This document shows, one piece after another, positions 1-6,234 of a stretch of 13,988 bases of DNA (position 1 is the first letter of the stretch; the number at the start of each line of letters is the position of its first letter). The stretch spans positions 1 to 13,988 of the forward strand of contig CAZQSL010000098.1 of assembly GCA_964595945.1 (NCBI GenBank), read 5' to 3'. The position numbers and the translations under genes were made by a program. The notes under the pieces are model-generated. The model saw only the letters and a list, made by a program, of their open reading frames with translations. It made no database searches and was not told the DNA's origin. The DNA is from CAZQSL01 sp964595945 (GTDB lineage: Bacteria > UBP15 > UBA6099 > JAJRTR01).

Positions 1-1370
1 ATGGGATCACGGCGGACTTCGCCGAGTTTGCCGACTTGGGCGGCGGTGCGTTCGGAGGCAAGGGTGGCGCCCATGTAGACGCCGTGCTGCCAGTCGAAGG
101 CTTCGTAGACAAGTGGGGCGACGCGTGGCCGGCGGCCGCCGAAGATAATGGCGGAGATGGGTACTCCGTGGTGGTGCTCGATGCGGCGCGAGGCTGTGGG
201 GCACTGACTGATGGGCGCCGTAAAGCGGCTGTTGGGATGAGCACCGTAGACTTTTTCGCCCTTTTCGTCGACCATGCCGGGAGTCCAGGGTTTGCCCTGC
301 CAGTTGACTCCGCCTGTGGCGGGAGGCTCTTCGTCGCCACGCTCCCACCAGACGCTTTTGTCTTTGGTGAGGAGGACGTTGGTGAAGATTGTATTCTTTT
401 TGCACGTGGCGACAGCGATGGGGTTGGTTTGCGAGTTGGTGCCCGGGGCGACGCCGAAGAATCCTTTTTCGGGATTGACGGCCCAGAGGCGGCCGTCGGT
501 GTCGATGCGCATCCAGGCGATGTCGTCGCCGACTGTCCAAATCCTGTAACCTTTTGCCTTGAGGCCTTCGGGCGGGATGAGCATCGCGAGGTTGGTCTTG
601 CCGCATGAGCTGGGGAATGCCGCGGCGATGTATGTGATGGTGCCATCGGGGACTTCGATGCCCATGATGAGCATGTGCTCGGCGAGCCAGCCTTCCTGCT
701 GGGCCATGTAGCTGCCGATGCGGAGCGAGAGGCATTTTTTGCCGAGGAGGACATTGCCGCCATAGCCGGAGTTGACGCTCCAGATGGCGTTGTCTTCGGG
801 GAAGTGGAGGATGCGGCGTTTTTCGAGATCGCGTTGCGCTACGCTGTGAAGGCATTTTGTGAATTCGCCATCGGAGCCGAGCACGTCATAGACTTCCTTG
901 CTCATGCGGGTCATGATGCGCATGTTGAGGACGACGTAGATACTGTCGGTGATCTGTACGCCGATCTTGCTGAATGGGGAGCCGATGGGGCCCATCGAGA
1001 AGGGGATAATGTACATGGCGCGGCCGCGCATGCAGCCGGAGAACAATTCCTTGCCCATTGCGTAGGCGGCCTCGGGTGACATCCAGTTGTTGTTGGGGCC
1101 GGCGTCTTCTTTGGCCGATGTGCAAATAAACGTGAGGTGTTCAGTGCGTGCGACATCGTTTTCGGCTGTGCGGTGATAGTAGCAGCCGGGCCATTTGTTT
1201 TGATCGAGCGGCAGGATTTCGCCTGTTTTGACGGCGAGTTTTTCGAGGCGTTTTCTTTCTTCCTCGGACCCGTCGAGCCATACGATCTCATCGGGTTTGC
1301 ACATGGCGGACATTTGCTGCACCCACTTGAGCACACCTTTGTGGTTTGTAAGAGTTGTCATTTCCGTCAT
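1..1370 (-). CDS. pckG: Phosphoenolpyruvate carboxykinase (GTP), partial (C-terminus outside window)
   Basis: GTP-dependent PEP carboxykinase interconverts oxaloacetate + GTP and PEP + GDP + CO2 in the cytoplasm, the entry step of gluconeogenesis (or, run backwards, anaplerotic CO2 fixation). The frame is open from the ATG at 1370 to the left edge, about 456 residues of the usual ~600. Family motifs are intact. The P-loop with active-site cysteine reads FPSSCGKTNLAM, with Cys at residue ~256. The metal/kinase-2 motif GDDIAWM starts at ~281. Further on come the FGGRRP-type segment and GVYMGATLASERTAA near the edge. The N-terminal NNWMSPEAAY and MYIIPFSMGP segments also match the family. An AGGGAAGG-like ribosome site lies about 11 nt upstream of ATG 1370; a second in-frame ATG at 1361 is an alternative. 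The ATP-type enzyme is ruled out by these motifs. The gene is divergent from the small Cys-rich gene at 1575. Identity is secure; only the C-terminus is unseen. Confidence 0.96.
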   Translation of the reverse strand, partial: MTEMTTLTNHKGVLKWVQQMSAMCKPDEIVWLDGSEEERKRLEKLAVKTGEILPLDQNKWPGCYYHRTAENDVARTEHLTFICTSAKEDAGPNNNWMSPEAAYAMGKELFSGCMRGRAMYIIPFSMGPIGSPFSKIGVQITDSIYVVLNMRIMTRMSKEVYDVLGSDGEFTKCLHSVAQRDLEKRRILHFPEDNAIWSVNSGYGGNVLLGKKCLSLRIGSYMAQQEGWLAEHMLIMGIEVPDGTITYIAAAFPSSCGKTNLAMLIPPEGLKAKGYRIWTVGDDIAWMRIDTDGRLWAVNPEKGFFGVAPGTNSQTNPIAVATCKKNTIFTNVLLTKDKSVWWERGDEEPPATGGVNWQGKPWTPGMVDEKGEKVYGAHPNSRFTAPISQCPTASRRIEHHHGVPISAIIFGGRRPRVAPLVYEAFDWQHGVYMGATLASERTAAQVGKLGEVRRDP

Positions 1371-1446
1371 CGTGTTTTGCACCTTCCCTGTGGGGATCGC
1401 CGTCATTTTTTGCCGGCATTTTTCTGTAGCTTATAGTTAACCTGTT

Positions 1447-1475
1447 ATTCTGGTCTATCATTATAAAAAAGTCAA
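1447..1475 (-). promoter_or_regulatory. Putative sigma70-type promoter of pckG
   Basis: On the minus strand a TTGACT -35 box (plus coordinates 1470-1475) is followed after 17 bp by CAGAAT (1447-1452), about 77 bp upstream of the pckG start. The -35 matches consensus at 5 of 6 positions and the -10 at 4 of 6. A TATAAT string also lies inside the spacer but has no -35 at proper distance. Predicted by eye only. Confidence 0.4.
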
Positions 1476-1510
1476 ACCGGGCTTTTCGCGGAGATGGCGG
1501 CGGGCGGCAG

Positions 1511-1539
1511 TTGAATTTTGCGGTTAAGGGGTTTATGCT
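1511..1539 (+). promoter_or_regulatory. Putative sigma70-type promoter of the DUF6485-like gene
   Basis: TTGAAT (1511-1516), a 17-bp spacer and TATGCT (1534-1539) lie about 35 bp upstream of the start at 1575. It is back to back with the predicted pckG promoter, so the 205-bp gap holds two divergent promoters whose -35 boxes are about 36 bp apart. No clear operator palindrome was seen between them. Confidence 0.45.
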
Positions 1540-1574
1540 GATCTCAGTATTTCTCAAAATATCAGGGAGGCGGC

Positions 1575-1775
1575 ATGGATAAATCGTGTTCGGTCAGCCG
1601 TAACAAGTCGAAGTGCAACTGCACCTATGAGCCCTGTTCGCGAAAGGGCGTGTGCTGTGATTGTATCGAGTATCACCGGAGAAACGACGAACTGCCGGCC
1701 TGTTATTTCACTGCAGAGGCCGAGAGGACTTATGACCGTTCGATCGAGTGTTTCATCAGAATGAAATCGCGCTGA
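1575..1775 (+). CDS. Small cysteine-rich protein, DUF6485-like
   Basis: A 66-residue protein with nine cysteines (5, 14, 16, 21, 27, 28, 30, 43, 59). The dense CNCTYEPCSRKGVCCDC block at 14-30 is followed by a conserved-looking YHRRNDELPACYF segment and a C-terminal ERTYDRSIE helix. This pattern matches what I remember as the DUF6485 family of short proteins; the function is unknown. The spacing suggests one or two metal (Zn or Fe-S) sites, which is inference. There is no signal peptide or membrane segment. A strong ribosome site, AGGGAGG at 1564-1570, lies four bases before the ATG, so the gene is well supported despite its size. Its stop is three bases from the stop of the convergent LUD gene, with no obvious terminator between them. 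Confidence 0.8.
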   Translation: MDKSCSVSRNKSKCNCTYEPCSRKGVCCDCIEYHRRNDELPACYFTAEAERTYDRSIECFIRMKSR

Positions 1776-1778
1776 GTG

Positions 1779-2426
1779 TCAAAATCCGAGGTCGGCGTTG
1801 ACGAGTACGACCCTGAGGCGTCCCGGCACGATGTTGCCTTCGATGATCGTGAGCTGATTGCATATCCGCTGTGGCGAAAAGCAGTTGGCATCGTCGCAGA
1901 CGCCGCTGATGGAGCATGGGGCATTGATGCCGAAGCGTATGCAGTTGAGGGGCGCGGCAACCGTGCGGATGCGGCGGATGGCGTCGTCGACATTGGGCAC
2001 TACTTTGTTCATGCCGGCCAAGACGATGACTTTTTCGGGGCCGAACATCATGGCTGCCACGCGGTTGCCGAAACTGTCTTCGTTGACGAGGCGGCCATCG
2101 AGAGTGATGGCATTGCAGCTCGATATGAAGCAGTCGGCGTACATGCTTTTTTTACGGATATCCATGATTTCGACAGAGGAGAGGCCTTCGCGGTAGCGGT
2201 CGAGGAGCGTAATGTCGAGGTGGCGCAGGGCTTCCACGAGTCCGGTTTCCACGATTGTCACCGAGCCGCCGAGTCCGACCACCGAGCCGGGAGCGATGCA
2301 GTCGCAGATCGCCTGCACGGCTGACGCTGGTGTTTCGTGGTATTCGGATTCGATGTTTCTGCGTGAAAAGCTGGCCATGAGATGTTCGGCTCTTCGGGCA
2401 TTGATCACGGTTTTCGGGTCTGCCAT
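1779..2426 (-). CDS. LUD-domain (DUF162) protein, lactate-utilization-like
   Basis: A 215-residue cytoplasmic protein of the LUD/DUF162 family (LutC/YkgG relatives). Diagnostic segments are GLGGSVTIVETGL (51-63), the NEDSFGNRVAAMMFGPEKVI region (115-134), AGMNKVV (137-143), AAPLN (157-161) and the C-terminal VVLVNADLGF. Four cysteines near the end (171, 177, 182, 189; C-x5-C-x4-C-x6-C) are typical of this stand-alone subgroup and could bind a metal or cluster; that is inference. It stands alone, without LutA or LutB, so a role in lactate oxidation is not established. The start was placed at ATG 2426 because GGAGG lies seven bases upstream; an in-frame extension to 2465 has no ribosome site. 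It lies 55 bp downstream of the methyltransferase gene and is probably in the same transcript. Confidence 0.85.
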   Translation of the reverse strand: MADPKTVINARRAEHLMASFSRRNIESEYHETPASAVQAICDCIAPGSVVGLGGSVTIVETGLVEALRHLDITLLDRYREGLSSVEIMDIRKKSMYADCFISSCNAITLDGRLVNEDSFGNRVAAMMFGPEKVIVLAGMNKVVPNVDDAIRRIRTVAAPLNCIRFGINAPCSISGVCDDANCFSPQRICNQLTIIEGNIVPGRLRVVLVNADLGF

Positions 2427-2481
2427 TATATGCCTCCGCGAATTGTATTCCGAACTGCGGGACACGCCGGGATGTGGCGCG

Positions 2482-3489
2482 TCATTTGCGTTTTGTGCCG
2501 GTCACGAGTGCCGAGCGGCCGAGATCGAGGGTGGAAATTCTGGTCAGTCCGGCGGCTTTCATCCACGCGGCGGCCTGTTTTGTCTGATAGACGCCGCCGC
2601 CATCGGTATTGACGATCATGTTGACGCCGAAGAATGCCGCATGAGCGGGCGCCGCGCCAGTCGCGTCGACGAAGAAATCCTGCACGACCGCGCGGCCGCC
2701 AGGAGTGAGCGCGGAGGCGACTTTTGCCACCAGCGCGCGGTTGTCTTCCTCTGAATATATGTGGATGATGTTGGACATGAATACAAGATCAAAGACTTCG
2801 CTGCCGAGATCATCGACCATGAAGTCGCCCTCGATGGTGCCGACGCGTCGCGACATGCCATATTGCCCGATCAGTTCACGAGTAGTCTTGAGCGTTTCGC
2901 GCGAATCCATGATCACGCCCTGCATGCCGGGATCAAGGCGCAGCATTTCAAAGAGAAAAACCCCCGGGCCGCCGCCGAGGTCAAGCACGCGGCGGACTCC
3001 CGTGAAGTCGATCGAGCTGGCGACTTCCGCGGCGGATTCCCTTGCCGATGCCACCATCGCGAGAGCGAATGTCCGGGCGCGCGCCTCGGATTCTTCACGA
3101 CTGGCCGGCGCTTCGCGCGGCGCGGGCCTTCCGGTCGTCACACACTCGCCGAGATGCGACCAGCGCGACTTGAGCGCGATGACATGATCGACCATGTATC
3201 CCTTGTAACTTTCACTTGCCGGATCGAGAAATGCCGCTGCTATCGGAGCAAGTGAAAATTTCTTCGCCCTTTTGGCGAGCAGTCCCATCGCTACGAGGGC
3301 ATTGAGCAGGGTGGTCATGCCGCGCAGATCGGCGGCAAGCGCTTCTGCGACTGCCTCTGCGGTGGCCGCGCCTTTCGCTATGCGGGCAAACACCCCGAGC
3401 TGGTGCCCCGCGCACAGTATTTCCGTCGGAATATACCCGCGCATCATATTTTCGAATTGCGCCTGCATGTCTGCGTTGTCTTGTGTCAT
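2482..3489 (-). CDS. SAM-dependent O-methyltransferase-like protein (winged-helix + Methyltransf_2 type)
   Basis: A 335-residue class I methyltransferase of the acetylserotonin/hydroxyneurosporene O-methyltransferase type. The N-terminal ~110 residues (EILCAGHQLGVFARIA..., TTLLNALVAMGLLAK) form the winged-helix dimerisation domain. The SAM site follows as VLDLGGGPGVFLFEML (168-183), an acidic D195 for ribose, and EGDFM (220-224). At 240-249 the sequence is NIIHIYSEED; family members commonly have a His-Asp pair in this region, and here His243 is kept but the next residue is Ile, so catalysis may differ or the substrate be unusual. The start at ATG 3489 is preferred because AGGTGG lies six bases upstream; a GTG at 3522 has no such site. 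It is followed by the LUD gene. The substrate is unknown, and no biosynthetic cluster surrounds it. Confidence 0.85.
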   Translation of the reverse strand: MTQDNADMQAQFENMMRGYIPTEILCAGHQLGVFARIAKGAATAEAVAEALAADLRGMTTLLNALVAMGLLAKRAKKFSLAPIAAAFLDPASESYKGYMVDHVIALKSRWSHLGECVTTGRPAPREAPASREESEARARTFALAMVASARESAAEVASSIDFTGVRRVLDLGGGPGVFLFEMLRLDPGMQGVIMDSRETLKTTRELIGQYGMSRRVGTIEGDFMVDDLGSEVFDLVFMSNIIHIYSEEDNRALVAKVASALTPGGRAVVQDFFVDATGAAPAHAAFFGVNMIVNTDGGGVYQTKQAAAWMKAAGLTRISTLDLGRSALVTGTKRK

Positions 3490-3556
3490 GTCCGTCCACC
3501 TGTCGTGTGCTGGTATTGCCACTATGGAAATTCTATCAGCGAATTTCCGCTTTATA

Positions 3557-3577
3557 CAGTATATACTGAATATCAGT
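3557..3577. promoter_or_regulatory. Overlapping palindromes upstream of the methyltransferase gene (putative operator)
   Basis: CAGTATATACTG (3557-3568) is a perfect 12-bp palindrome. It overlaps ACTGAATATCAGT (3565-3577), an inverted repeat with 5-bp arms around ATA. Read on the minus strand the segment contains TATACT and TATAAA, possible -10 boxes for the gene starting at 3489, but no good -35. A repressor site over the promoter is a reasonable inference. A binding protein is not identified. Confidence 0.4.
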
Positions 3578-3639
3578 AGAAATTACCTACCGCTGTGGGT
3601 AGCATAATGAAACGGTAACCTGGAGAAAAGTTTATCATA

Positions 3640-3694
3640 TAAAGCTTTTGGGAAGAGGTGCGGAGAAACCTTTTTCTCGAAAAAGGTTTCTCCG
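3640..3694 (+). repeat. Dispersed hairpin repeat, copy 1
   Basis: A perfect 15-bp stem (arms 3661-3675 and 3680-3694; arm CGGAGAAACCTTTTT) with loop CTCG. It is preceded by a 21-base leader at 3640-3660, AAAG..TTTT..GG.AGAGGT in pattern. Leader and stem resemble copy 2 (4253-4305) in inverse orientation, with 16 of 21 leader bases the same. The stem sequences differ but are self-complementary in both copies, so structure is kept while sequence drifts. It could act as a terminator or as a REP/MITE-like element; the T-run lies inside the stem, not after it. Confidence 0.75.
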
Positions 3695-3748
3695 GTAGGT
3701 AAATATAAATAATTTTTCGTATAATTTACAATATCGGAGGTGGCGGCC

Positions 3749-4156
3749 GTGCAGGACGATGCAGGCCAGGCGGCGAATTACAAATATTGCCCGCATTGCG
3801 GCGAGGAACTCGGCGGAGGGAAATTCAGGTTTTGCCCCTACTGCGGCGAGTTGCTGTCACCGGAAGCGATAGAGGCGCGAGCCGCCGCTGAAAAATCCGG
3901 CCGCACCACTCCGGCTGACGATGATGCAGCGCTGTTTTCGCCCGAAACGAAGCGCATCATGGCCGAATTCGACGACAAACTGCTGCAGCTCAGGATACAG
4001 CGCGAAAACTCGAAAAGCTCGAAAAATCTCTTCCGCCCGTCTCCACAGAATACCAAAGTCTTCATCTGGGTAGCATTTTCGATGCTCGCGGCCATGATCG
4101 GCATGATCATCTATATCATGCAGATGGCCGAGCAGATCACGAAAATGTCACGCTGA
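3749..4156 (+). CDS. Double zinc-ribbon protein with C-terminal membrane anchor
   Basis: A 135-residue protein of unknown function. Two CxxC knuckles near the N-terminus (CPHC at 14-17 and CPYC at 29-32) form one zinc ribbon of the zinc_ribbon_2/DUF7577 kind. A polar, charged linker (~38-100) follows, then one hydrophobic segment at about 103-124 and a short basic tail, so the ribbon should face the cytoplasm as a tail-anchored domain. The start was set at GTG 3749, eight bases after CGGAGG (3735-3740); the earlier GTG at 3740 overlaps that ribosome site. A TATAAT string at 3720-3725 could be a -10 box but lacks a matching -35. The gene stands alone between two inverted copies of a hairpin repeat. 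Confidence 0.75.
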   Translation: MQDDAGQAANYKYCPHCGEELGGGKFRFCPYCGELLSPEAIEARAAAEKSGRTTPADDDAALFSPETKRIMAEFDDKLLQLRIQRENSKSSKNLFRPSPQNTKVFIWVAFSMLAAMIGMIIYIMQMAEQITKMSR

Positions 4157-4252
4157 TACCACGCAGTCCAATCAATTCACGATAAATCCCTGGTTTCTCC
4201 CAAAGAAATGCCGTTATGCGAAAATTATAGTAAGCGTTCACGACAAGAGCAT

Positions 4253-4305
4253 GGAGACCCCCTTTTTGAAAAAAGGGGGTCTCCAAACCTCTACCGAAAA
4301 ACTTT
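4253..4305 (-). repeat. Dispersed hairpin repeat, copy 2 (inverted relative to copy 1)
   Basis: The arm GGAGACCCCCTTTTT (4253-4267) pairs perfectly with 4270-4284 around a two-base turn (or 14 bp with a 4-base loop). The leader related to that of copy 1 lies at 4285-4305 and reads on the minus strand. The element lies 96 bases past the stop of the zinc-ribbon gene and 116 bases past the stop of the convergent DUF2971 gene, so it may end transcription from both sides. The remaining non-coding sequence between 4157 and 4400 shows no gene. Confidence 0.75.
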
Positions 4306-4400
4306 GTAAGTTTTAAATCATCCCTGTAGTTCAACCGCTTCAATTATACTTCGCTTCCCCGCACCTTTGAAATTGTCCTGAAAGAAAAGGATTTGGAAAA

Positions 4401-5291
4401 TCAACGATATGATGCGGTTGAACGGAGAATTTCTGGCCTTGGATACAAGTCATAACCATTAGCTTTTAAGAATCTTTCAATTTGAAATTCTTCGGATAGA
4501 TTTTTGGAGCCAAGTAGAATTTTCAAGATGGGTAAAGGCATTCTTCCTTCTTTTTTGTTAGGCAACTCAAAATAGGCAGTCAAGAATGAGTTTGATATTC
4601 TATAGGAGATTTCTTCGGCGGGTCTTGCGAAATATAATGACTCGGTAAGGTCTAAATCTATCTGTTTGTCGTAAGAATATTTAGGCATGTAAACAAGCCT
4701 CCATTCTTTTTCCTCATCGAATGCTGGATTTTTAAATACTCGATTTAAGGTTGGAATTGTTTGAAACATAAAAGCCATTTCGCGATACCTCTTAGTTCCA
4801 TTGCTTATGAGAAATGAATAGGAATTCTGGAGTATTTCTTTTTGTTTGTTCGGGTCATAGATAACTGGCGATAAGAAGATATCATCGGTTTCCATATCAA
4901 ATCTGGTAGATTTGATATCCAGTTGTTTTAAGAGCTTATTTGTGTCAAATCCAATTGCTACTCCCGCTCCTTCTTGCGCATACCCTGTCCATTGACTCAA
5001 CTTGTCTTCCAGTTCAGACAAACAGAAAATAAACGGAGCTTCGCTTTTTCCGAATTTTTCACAGTTGTTAACGATCCTCTGCATATCGCCTTCATCAATA
5101 ATTCCTGACAAGTAATTTTCAAGGTTATGATCTACCCACTTATTTTCCAGTGAATCGTTCATGCAAGAAGAATCGGAAAGCCAGAGGCATCGGCTTGTGA
5201 TGATGCCGTAGAAGGCTTCCATGCTACAGTAGTGGTAGAGGATTTCTGGAAATACATCGGATGATTGGGACTTTTTGGGTTCGGTGGTCAT
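4401..5291 (-). CDS. DUF2971 family protein
   Basis: A 296-residue soluble protein matching the DUF2971 pattern: LYHYCSMEAF (18-27) at the N-terminus, LWLSDSSCMNDSLE (36-49), FCLSELEDKLSQW (89-101), GYAQEGAGVAIGFD (103-116) and EEKEWRLVY (193-201). No signal peptide or membrane helix is seen. The biochemical role is not known to me; the ordered His/Tyr, Ser-Asp and late Glu motifs faintly recall ADP-ribosyltransferase folds, which is speculation. The ATG at 5291 has AAAGGAG seven bases upstream. Base use is clearly AT-richer than all neighbours, with many A/T third positions, and long spacers stand on both sides, which suggests horizontal acquisition. DUF2971 genes are often scattered, strain-variable cargo. 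Confidence 0.85.
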   Translation of the reverse strand: MTTEPKKSQSSDVFPEILYHYCSMEAFYGIITSRCLWLSDSSCMNDSLENKWVDHNLENYLSGIIDEGDMQRIVNNCEKFGKSEAPFIFCLSELEDKLSQWTGYAQEGAGVAIGFDTNKLLKQLDIKSTRFDMETDDIFLSPVIYDPNKQKEILQNSYSFLISNGTKRYREMAFMFQTIPTLNRVFKNPAFDEEKEWRLVYMPKYSYDKQIDLDLTESLYFARPAEEISYRISNSFLTAYFELPNKKEGRMPLPILKILLGSKNLSEEFQIERFLKANGYDLYPRPEILRSTASYR

Positions 5292-5533
5292 GGGGCGGCT
5301 CCTTTTGGAGGGTGTTGTCTGATTTTACATGGGGGAGGGTAAAAAATGCAAAAGAATAAAGCTGGTTGTGGCTTTTTAACAGGTTCTTTTGTGGGAATGG
5401 CGGTGGGGCAGGAAAAATGCTGTGGGATTTGGTGATGCCGACCTACAGAAACAATTTTTCTAATCAAAATATGGGTGAGAGATGGTTTTTTGCATTGCAG
5501 AGTGGGGCTGGCGGGCTTCAGAGAGAAGAGGGG
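5292..5533. other. Intergenic spacer between thymidylate kinase and DUF2971 genes
   Basis: 242 bases without a convincing gene. For the DUF2971 gene a weak promoter can be drawn on the minus strand: TTGCAT (5346-5351), an 18-bp spacer and TAAAAT (5322-5327). AAAGC (5358-5362) and GCTTT (5371-5375) form a short stem followed by T residues on the plus strand, too weak to call a terminator with confidence. Confidence 0.4.
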
Positions 5534-6142
5534 TTATTTGAGCAGTCTGGTGATTTCGGTGTGGATGATTTGGGCGATTTCGGAGGGGGGTAGTGTGGCG
5601 TCGATGGTGATGATGTTGGGGTCGGTGAGGTTGTCGAAGTTGGTTTTGACGCGAGTGAGGAATTCGAGTTTTTCGAATCCGGCATCGGCGCCGCCGGGGC
5701 GGTTTGCGGCGATGCGCGCGAGGGATTGCCGGGGTGTGATGGTGAGGTAGAAGACGATGTGGGGGGTGGGGAATTGGGCGTTGCGCGCGCGGACGGCGGA
5801 GGGATCGGCGCCGAGTGCGCCCTGATAGGCGATGGTAGAGTAGTAGTAGCGGTCGCAGATGACGGTGTGGCCAGCGTCGAGGGCGGGGAGAATTTCGGTG
5901 GTGACGTGGTGGGCGCGGTCGTTGATGAAGAGGTCGAGTTCGTCGTCGAGTGTAATGCCCTGGCGGCCGTGGGTGGCGATGTGGCGGATTTGCTGGCCCC
6001 AGGGGCTGTTGGTGGGTTCGCGGGTGGCGAGGACGGTGTGGCCGGCGGCGCGAAGGGTGGCGGCGAGTGTGGCGACCTGCGTGGTCTTTCCGGCGCCGTC
6101 GATGCCTTCGAATACTATAAAGAGGCCTGTGGGTGTGATCAT
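5534..6142 (-). CDS. tmk: Thymidylate kinase
   Basis: dTMP kinase phosphorylates dTMP to dTDP with ATP, an essential step of DNA precursor synthesis in the cytoplasm. The 202-residue length is normal. The P-loop FEGIDGAGKTT (11-21), the substrate-binding REPT (41-44), the DRYYYSTIAYQG motif (97-108) and a lid region around ANRPGG...FEKLEF (146-161) are all present. The ATG at 6142 has no Shine-Dalgarno sequence; the upstream bases read CACCACCACCC, so translation may rely on a weak or leader-independent start. It follows the transporter gene by 92 bp, with a GC-rich hairpin between them. The coding strand is very rich in C and poor in G. Confidence 0.96.
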   Translation of the reverse strand: MITPTGLFIVFEGIDGAGKTTQVATLAATLRAAGHTVLATREPTNSPWGQQIRHIATHGRQGITLDDELDLFINDRAHHVTTEILPALDAGHTVICDRYYYSTIAYQGALGADPSAVRARNAQFPTPHIVFYLTITPRQSLARIAANRPGGADAGFEKLEFLTRVKTNFDNLTDPNIITIDATLPPSEIAQIIHTEITRLLK

Positions 6143-6159
6143 GGGTGGGTGGTGGTGAA

Positions 6160-6194
6160 GAGAGCCCCCTTTGTGGTGTTGCGGGGGGGCTCTC
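6160..6194. terminator. GC-rich hairpin between transporter and tmk (possible terminator)
   Basis: GAGAGCCCCC (6160-6169) pairs perfectly with GGGGGCTCTC (6185-6194) around a 15-base loop. It lies 40 bases past the transporter stop in the direction of transcription. No T-tract follows on the minus strand, so it may be a weak terminator, an RNA-stability stem, or a decayed relative of the hairpin repeats at 3661 and 4253 (the arm GGAGACCCCC is similar). Confidence 0.4.
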
Positions 6195-6234
6195 CGATAG
6201 TTTCTGTTGATGTGGATTTATGTGTAGCTGAGAG

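Noticed and set aside
7..855. Long minus-strand open frame, rich in Arg, His and Pro
   Set aside because: It is an off-frame shadow of pckG; the true frame carries all GTP-PEPCK motifs, and the shadow protein has unnatural composition.
1776..2324. Plus-strand 182-codon frame opposite the LUD gene
   Set aside because: Antisense shadow; the minus frame matches the LUD family throughout.
3661..3694. Riboswitch or attenuator upstream of the zinc-ribbon gene
   Set aside because: Only one perfect stem with no alternative pairing or known aptamer pattern, and a relative lies downstream of the gene; a dispersed repeat explains it better.
4137..4343. 68-codon minus-strand frame over the second hairpin
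   Set aside because: It translates through the repeat stem and has no ribosome site or similarity.
5366..5750. Small plus-strand frames near 5366-5750
   Set aside because: Weak starts, Gly-rich composition, and running into the tmk antisense strand.
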